A stretch of DNA of 64,000 nt from Cristatella mucedo (lineage: Eukaryota; Bryozoa; Phylactolaemata; Cristatellidae), in contig WPIO01000100.1 of the NCBI GenBank assembly GCA_009760855.2, forward strand, positions 1,440,001 through 1,504,000, read 5' to 3'. The position numbers and the translations under genes were made by a program. The notes beneath the pieces were generated by a model, which saw only the letters and a list, made by a program, of their open reading frames with translations, had not been told where the DNA came from and ran no database searches. Numbering within the stretch: the first letter of the stretch is position 1; every line of letters starts with the position of its first letter. This document shows, one piece after another, positions 58,440-64,000 of this stretch.

Positions 58440-59062
58440 CCGCGGGTGCTACCCGAGCCTCCCGGTTCAGGACCTCATGGCTTCCGACCCGGAAATGGCA
58501 TCCGAGGTGCATAGCCACCGAAATGCCGTCAGCTCCTTTCGCTCAATGCCGAGGTCTGCCAGGCAGGCTTCATTATCCGCCCACCAGCTACCCAGGGCAC
58601 CGACCACGAAGGGCCTCAACACTGCCGACCGGTAGCCAGCGGTGAGGAAAGACCGGAATATGGCCTCGTACTTTATCGTTGTGGCTTATTGCGCGTGCTA
58701 CTACTAACCAATCGATCGTGTTTCCTTTGCAGCCAACGTAAAGCGCCTAGAAAGAGATTGAGTTCGCTAAGGGCGCTTTATCAAGTGTATTGTTATTATT
58801 ATGAAGCTTTTTCCGGGTCGCCACCACCATGGCATCCTTGCTGCCATCAAATGGCACCGTTACGTCGACTATGACCGCGTCGGTGCCGTTGTCGATGGCC
58901 AGGTTTGGCTTGAGAGCCGAATTAAGTTTGTGGCTCAATTTGTCGACCATTGGCCCAAAAAGTTCCACGTGGCGAGGCCATTTCCCGATCGAGGCAAAAT
59001 ATTTCAGCTCTCGCAGCCGTACGTGGTGATGGCTCCAGTCGCTCGGTATTTCAGCTAACCGA
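58440..59062 (-). mobile_element. R2-type (restriction-like endonuclease) LINE C-terminus, split and inactive
   Basis: The minus strand reads DKLSHKLNSALKPNLAIDNG, AVIVDVTVPFDGSKDAM and VATRKKL (58968-58800). After an interruption it continues with KYEAIFRSFLTAGY, LRPFVVGALGSWWADNEACL and a LGIERKEL-like end to about 58500. The pattern VDVTVPF...RKxK-KY...FVVGALGSW..xN..L..LGI is typical of the C-terminal endonuclease region of R2-superclade LINEs. The catalytic PD is PN (Asn at 58903-58905), and the split at 58672-58801 disrupts the ORF. The reverse transcriptase part is not seen upstream. Confidence 0.75.
58672..58801 (+). mobile_element. Alpha LINE 3' tail inserted in the R2-type fragment
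   Basis: gctactactaaccaatcgat, tttgcagccaacgtaaagcg, gattgagttcgctaagggcg, ctttatcaagtgtattgtta. Its insertion separates RKKL from KYEAIF of the host element. Confidence 0.85.
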
Positions 59063-60500
59063 GTAATGAATAAACAGTCTCATAATGTGCGCCATAGTCA
59101 CCGGCGACTTCGAAGCGCAAATACGATAATAATGTGACAGATTAGTACGGTACGGCATTGTTGAGCTGCGTATTATGATTTCTTTTCTTTATCTAGAATC
59201 TACCCTGTAATAAGCTGGACTCGTTAGTCTGTAAGTTAGTCCGTTAGTTAAAATCTGCCATCTGACGCTGACGTCACATTTACATCCTTGTGCTGTGCAC
59301 GTAGATAAACCTTGTATAGGCCCATCGGCTTGTAAAGGGCTACAAACTTAAAAGGTTTCTTCAAAGGGTGGCCGTGACATTCCAGCAGTCTGAGCTTATT
59401 TCATTCCAGCAGCAGCTTTAGCACTCTGTATTGCGACCCCCTTTGCAGTCGCCCTTAGTGACGACTGGAGCATCCCAGTTTCCGCTTGGACCAGCAGAGC
59501 TGGCGCATTTGAAAGCTACCGGAATGAGAGGGACGGGTCGGAAGCCGTGCTGCGCCTGCGCCTTAGGTGAGCGATAGAGTGCATTGGCCCGCCATCCAAA
59601 GCGAAGCTAATGTTATCCTCGATCTTCCATCGGTTCGTGCTACTGCTTTTTAAATTCACCGTAGATTGCACCTGCTACAAACAGGGTGTAGCGGCGCTCA
59701 AAGCCCGGAGAGAAATAAGCCACAAACACAGCGCTCAGAGCGCTGAATAGATAGTGAATCAGAGGATGAATATTAGTCACTCTCTGGCCAATTTAGCACG
59801 CCGCCGTTTCTCATCCTTTTGCGCATCGTCGTAGGTGGGGAGGGGAGGGGTTACGCTACTTTTGCTTGGCGAACGTGCGCAGCTCTTGTACATTGCGGGC
59901 CTGCCAGCTCGCTATCAATGCCGTGAAATGTTAAGGATTAGGTTCCGCAGGCAGCATCCTGACGCGGCGGGTCTCCGAATCAGCCCTCAAGGCTCGCATC
60001 GGACTTGCCCGGACCTGCTCGAAGCACAAGCTTGCGATAAAGATTCGCAGAGCGTCACCGCTCGATAGGCGAAATACTTATCCCCCCGCGATCATAGGGT
60101 TGGAGTCCGTTGGAACCTAAGGAAGCTGGCTTATGGCTCTGGACTAAGGCTGATAGAAAGATGAAACAGGATGATTCCTCCAATATTGAGGAGATGGCGT
60201 AACGCATTGCCGAGCACTTGCCTGCAGCAGCGCTCTCGTCAAGACAAATATGAAAGCGGCGGCAGTTCAACGCATGCCCAGCGAACGGTTGGCGCGTTAG
60301 TAGTAGAAAGCCGCACCCACCCGTCGTCCGGCTCAGAAGTTCGCATTGCGAACTTCGCCTAGCAACGCGACTCGTCGCCTGGTCGCCAGCTGTCTCTTAG
60401 GCGGCGTTTAATGCTGCGTCTCTCAGGCGACTTTGCATTTCGCCAGGAATCAGATGCCTTCTAGTCACCGGGAGAGCGGGCGGCTCGCTAGAGTCGGCTT
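59063..60500. other. Unassigned
   Basis: Ordinary to GC-rich sequence. A gaagttcgca / tgcgaacttc inverted pair with one central base lies at 60336-60356. No gene or repeat recognised. Confidence 0.3.
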
Positions 60501-60525
60501 GCGAAGAGGGCGCGCGATCGGCGGC

Positions 60526-60600
60526 TATAAAATGTGGCCGCCTCTGTCGGCTCATGGCGTTCGTGCGTCGTCGCTAGGATTAGGAATAGCGATGTCTCGA
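60526..60600 (+). promoter_or_regulatory. Candidate TATA-box promoter
   Basis: TATAAAA at 60526-60532 in a CpG-rich setting, a pyrimidine-TCA-type initiator word (ggctcatgg) about 25 bases downstream at 60549-60557, then ATG at 60592 followed after five codons by cggtaatt, a possible splice donor. Spacing fits a TATA/initiator core promoter. No downstream exon could be recognised, so the call is tentative. Confidence 0.35.
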
Positions 60601-60734
60601 GCAATTCGGTAATTCACGGCGGCGGCGGCGCCACATCATTCTCGAAGCGCACTCAATTCTGGATGCGGCCCGTCGGCTGACGTCCCCGGGGTCAAGTTCA
60701 AATTCGGAGCGACCGGAGGCAATGAGAGGCGAAG

Positions 60735-60825
60735 GAAAATTTTGCCTCGAGCTGGGTACGATCCCTTAGACCTTGGGTCGCCGATCCAGAGCTCTTACCG
60801 ACTGAGCCGTAGAGACCGGCGTTAT
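60735..60825 (-). mobile_element. tRNA-like sequence (SINE head or tRNA pseudogene)
   Basis: The reverse complement contains GGCTCAGTCGGTAAGAGC, an excellent A box, followed by ggcgacccaaggtctaaggg and a B-box-like gggatcgtaccc. Folding into a full cloverleaf is poor, so a SINE or pseudogene is likelier than a working tRNA. Confidence 0.5.
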
Positions 60826-60854
60826 ACGTGTCGGTGATGACTCAGCTGCGGTCC

Positions 60855-61070
60855 AATCTACTCGGACGTAGCACGCGAAGGTGCGGCGGCGGCGGCCGCT
60901 GCGAGCGCGCCAAAGGGAAAAGCCGCCGTCCGGTCTGGCAAGCGCGTGCTCCTCTGTGGCGGCTTCGCGGGCTCGGCGCGCGCGAGTACGCCGCGCGGCG
61001 CGCGCGGCTCGGAGCGCTCGCAGAGCTGCGAGCCTCGCGCGGAAGACGCGAAGCCGCGACAGCGCGAGTC
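60855..61070. other. CpG-rich patch
   Basis: Dense CpG with gcgcgcgg runs. Frames of 90-170 codons on both strands are Arg/Ala-rich and overlap, and are regarded as spurious. Confidence 0.4.
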
Positions 61071-61682
61071 CTTCGATTCGCAACTCGCCCGAAGCAGGTC
61101 TACCGCTAAGGTGTAGACAGCTGCGACCCCAAACGCCGCCACTCCGGAGTGTCGCATCCGGTTTGCAGTCGGGAGCGTAGCCGCTGAAAGTCGTCGACGG
61201 ACGGCCGACGTCCTCCAAGGGCGGCGGAGGGCGAGTGACCCGGCGAATGGCTCCTCAAAGATTTGTTGTGTAAACCGGAGGTCAAGCGCGGAAGAAAGAA
61301 GCGAGCGAAGCTGTGAAGTTAATCGAAAAGCTGGCCCTAAATCGGGCCCACGAACCCCTCGATCCACATTCGGATTTCCAAAAAGAATGCTTCATGCTTC
61401 ATGCAGTATTTTTTCACGGGGGCTCGCGGAGGAGTGACAGCTTCCGCCGGCGGAAGCTCGCAAACTATTGGCTCGAGAGCGACTGAGTTGCATTATAACG
61501 CCGAAAAGAATAGAAGCGAGGCCGTGAAATTTAATGCGGCTTACACCGGCTGCGACAGCGGTGGATGGCGGGCGGGATAGCTCGGGTGCTCGCTCGGCTT
61601 CGCCGCGGCTCGGCCCCCGACTTTACGCACCATGCTGATAAATACGCGCCGCTGCGATACTTTTGCCATATTTAGTTAAAAA
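61071..61682. other. Unassigned, with 20-bp palindrome
   Basis: agcttccgccggcggaagct at 61439-61458 is a perfect palindrome. Nothing else recognised. Confidence 0.4.
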
Positions 61683-61860
61683 TTAAAAAATACCAGATGA
61701 TTCGACAGCCTCTTTTTGTACAGCGACAGCGGAGTCTTTACAGCTATCACCACCCGCTTGCAGCGGCCATAAAGGATCGCCCACCGCAGGATTCGCACCC
61801 ACGACCTCGGCCCCGAGGTCGTGCAAAGCAACTGCCTTACCTAGTGTGTCATCACGACTC
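61683..61860 (-). mobile_element. SINE A, minus orientation
   Basis: aaataccagatgattcgaca, cagcggccataaaggatcgc, B-box complement ggattcgcaccca, hairpin gacctcggccccgaggtcgt, A-box complement tacctagtgtgtcatcacga. Confidence 0.86.
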
Positions 61861-61861
61861 A

Positions 61862-61958
61862 AAATTAAGTTCAAAATTCATTCGCATAGCGCCCTAAGAG
61901 AACCTGTATTTCTATCCAGACGCTTCACATATGCCACAGAGCTCGGCCGCACGACCAT
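61862..61958 (-). mobile_element. SINE B, minus, partial
   Basis: ttcaaaattcattcgcatag, gcgccctaagagaacctgta, gacgcttcacatatgccaca. The tRNA-like half is degraded. It directly abuts a SINE A copy. Confidence 0.75.
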
Positions 61959-62820
61959 TCACCTCGACATCGGTCGTTTAAGGCGATCGGTTGAACCATC
62001 AGGCAAAACCAGGTCAGATACATTGCGAGCGACAGCTTTTTGGGTCTCGATATAACAGGCCAGATTACACCCCCCCCCAGAGTATCCTCGTGGTTAAAAT
62101 GGTAGAGGCCTCGTTACACCTGGGTTGTAAAATCTGGCTAGGCCAAATTACAGCCCTCCAAGCCGGAACATACCCCATTTGAAAAATGACAAAGAGGACG
62201 AAATCTTGTAACTATAACTATTTTAGTTATTTTTTATTTTTCAGTGACAATTACCTAGACAAAGAACATTCGCAACAAATTTCCGCTGATATCTGATAAA
62301 AAAAGCTTTCGCCAATATCCAACGATTGTTTTCAGGAAAGTGAGATTTTCAATTTGATCAATTTGAGATTTTTCAGAAGCAGTCGAAGGTCATGGTCATG
62401 GTCTGCTTCGCAATGAAACAAATGATAAATTTGAAAAAAATCTTGCGCTTTTGTGGATTTAGAGCCGAACAGCGAAAATCCCTCACCAGTAGCAGCAGAC
62501 GACACAGGCGGCCGCCCTTACTACCGGAAAGGGAGTCCTGCTTTTTAAGGATTGCTTATTAAATCGAAGTCCTCTCAGAATTTCGCAGTATGTACATGTT
62601 TCACCGTCTGTAACGGTGCAGAGTCTCAATCACTATGCACATTACGCTGGAGAGTTTTCTACAACGTAGCGCAGAGTCCGAGGGCTTTCGGTGCGCATAC
62701 GCTAGCCAACATTCCGACTTCTAAAAAATTGTCGAAAAGACTTGGCAGGTAAGAGATCGGAGTAACGAGTGCCTTACGTAAGAACGGGGGAGAGCCGAGA
62801 ATAAGGTGCCAGGATAATAA
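61959..62820. other. Unassigned, with short internal repeats near 62.06-62.19 kb
   Basis: gccagattacaccc, cgttacacctggg and ccaaattacagcc recur within 100 bases, with a nine-base C run (62070-62078). AT-rich afterwards. No gene recognised. Confidence 0.35.
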
Positions 62821-62821
62821 T

Positions 62822-62908
62822 TATATAATTATAAGAATACACTTAATAATGCCTCCTCAGAGAACTCAGTCTCTTTCTCGGCGCTTTACATTTGCTGCAA
62901 CGGATCGG
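62822..62908 (-). mobile_element. Alpha LINE 3' tail fragment, minus
   Basis: agaatacacttaataatgcc, tcctcagagaactcagtctc, ggcgctttacatttgctgca; about 85 bases only. Confidence 0.78.
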
Positions 62909-62974
62909 TGCTGCGCGGATTTGTGAGCCATCGCGTAACGATTCATGCGTGTATCGCTCAAAACTATAGATACG

Positions 62975-63125
62975 ACGGGGTATAATTTGGCCTCGGGAGG
63001 TACAAAGTGGCCTAGGTCATAATATACCTCCGCGGTATAAAGTGGCCTAGGCCGCTTCAACACCGGGCATACTCCGGGCTGGAGGTATACTCTATAACCC
63101 GCTACACCCGCTGAACAAGCGGGTG
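62975..63125. repeat. Short repeats of ggtataaagtggcctagg
   Basis: gggtataatttggcctcgg, ggtacaaagtggcctaggt and ggtataaagtggcctaggc follow each other. A cacccgctgaacaagcgggtg hairpin ends the block. Confidence 0.65.
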
Positions 63126-63179
63126 GGCGACGGTGGCGTCCGAAATCCTATGAAGAGGACAGGCTACGGCTTCGGTAAA

Positions 63180-63835
63180 CGGTAACGCGCGGGGGGGGGG
63201 CTGGTGGGGGCGGGCGGCGCTCCGCGTGGCGATCGGCTCGGCCGGACGTCTCCTCTGGTGCCCAAGCGCCAATCGTCGAGCGATCGCAACTGCAGAGCCG
63301 TCGAACGGCTGCCCAGCTGCGATAACCTTTAACCTTTCAAAAGCCGAAACGAGCCTGATCGATGACGACTTGGAAGGCTCTTTTTAATCAGCGTCTCGGC
63401 AATAAATAACGCACAAGTCGGCCACCGAGGCACGCGTCGGATTTTTCGCTCGTTCGATCGGCGCGGAGCGGGCGAAGATCTAGAGTGAATGACAGAGTGG
63501 CAGTTAGCCAGCGCCTGAACGGGGCGGAGAAGGAAGGGTCGCGCTGCGGCTCTTACGAGCGAGGTATTTGGGTCGCGGCAAAAACCGACAAGATACGCTC
63601 GCTGCCATTGCCGCTTCAAGTCGCAGCTCCGCCGCCGGCGAATCGGCCGCTGCTCGGTCGCGGGCGGTGAGCGCGGGAGCGGCGCGGAGCGCGGAGCGAC
63701 GGCGGCTCTCCTCGTCAGAGCGGCGGCTCCCGCGCGGGAGCGAAGCGGTCGCTCCGATAAAAAGCTTGGCCTCGGCTTCGTTAGTCCGCGGCGGCAGTTA
63801 GCTGAGTGCTGCGGTCCGGCGCGGGCGCGTCTGAG
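63180..63835. other. CpG-rich right-edge patch, possible upstream region of a gene
   Basis: Dense CpG with a ten-base G run (63191-63200). A TATA-like gataaaaag lies at about 63756, with a gttagtcc initiator-like word about 25 bases later, and gagcATGGac at 63832-63841. The short frame after that ATG soon stops. A second well-placed ATG (gaagccatggcg) is at about 63981 and stays open to the window edge, too short to identify. Confidence 0.3.
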
Positions 63836-63851
63836 CATGGACGGCTCTCGC

Positions 63852-63932
63852 AATGCCATAGATTGCACATTAGAATCACAGATTGCATATTAGAATCACA
63901 GATTGCATAATAGATCATAGATTGCATAGATA
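63852..63932. repeat. About 21-bp tandem repeat, four units
   Basis: Units atagattgcacattagaatc, acagattgcatattagaatc, acagattgcataatagatc and atagattgcatagatagc. Followed by gcattgcgatcgcaatgc, an 18-base palindrome. Confidence 0.88.
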
Positions 63933-64000
63933 GCATTGCGATCGCAATGCCGCAGCAGCTTACTTCTCGCTCGCAGAAGCCATGGCGACTGGGCTGGGCG

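Noticed and set aside
60735-60825. A functional tRNA gene on the minus strand
   Set aside because: The A box is excellent but the T-arm reads gggatcgtaccc rather than ggttcgaatcc and the cloverleaf does not close convincingly.

Overview
This looks like a repeat-dominated intergenic or accessory window from a metazoan, most probably an invertebrate. I infer this from many 5'-truncated non-LTR retrotransposons of the L2/CR1 group, two families of tRNA-derived SINEs, a piece of an R2-type LINE, long (GA)n arrays and the absence of any long open frame. The species cannot be named from what is here. I find no convincing host protein-coding gene. The longer open frames in the GC-rich patches look like by-products of base composition, and the longest ones elsewhere are (GA)n or (CT)n arrays or off-frame LINE sequence.

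Two LINE lineages dominate. Family alpha has a 3' UTR containing the block gcgctttatcaagtg followed by an (ATT)n tail, and its reverse transcriptase ends in a conserved domain with LLADLHWLP-like and RTNLKSFGDRAFSSYAPK-like stretches. It is the youngest: the copy at the left edge is open for about 141 codons, and the copies at 41.7 kb and 52.0 kb are nearly identical by eye. Family beta ends in an (ACATT)n-like tail and is older; its two longest copies are at 47.3-49.8 kb and 54.8-57.7 kb. SINE A (A box near ggcacactaggtaagg, B box gggttcgaatcc, (ATTT)n tail) occurs about ten times. SINE B ends in the same block as the alpha LINE, so it probably borrows the alpha reverse transcriptase.

Layout. 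0-5.5 kb: alpha and beta LINE pieces, half of an inverted composite duplication, and GC-rich patches. 5.5-17.5 kb: mostly anonymous sequence with CpG-rich patches, SINEs, palindromes, a triple TGACGTAA cluster and (GA)n arrays. 17.5-31.7 kb: LINE pieces, the largest (GA)n array, a LINE endonuclease fragment and the second half of the inverted duplication. 31.7-37.5 kb: simple repeats and a degenerate CCCTAAA array bracketed by inverted GGACATTTCCCCC motifs. 38.2-39.9 kb: a diverged tandem repeat of about 172 bp, split by a SINE. 40-59 kb: dense nested LINEs and SINEs, including an alpha copy inside an alpha copy, insertions inside a beta copy, and an R2-type endonuclease fragment split by an alpha tail. 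59-64 kb: CpG-rich sequence with a TATA-containing promoter candidate at 60.5 kb and a CpG-rich right edge that could lie upstream of a gene beyond the window.

The most interesting structures are the 172-bp satellite, the inverted composite duplication separated by about 29 kb, the bracketed telomere-like array, the shared SINE/LINE tail, and ten G or C homopolymers of 9-13 nt. None amounts to a demonstrated new biological system. All similarities were judged by eye, without alignment software or database searches.
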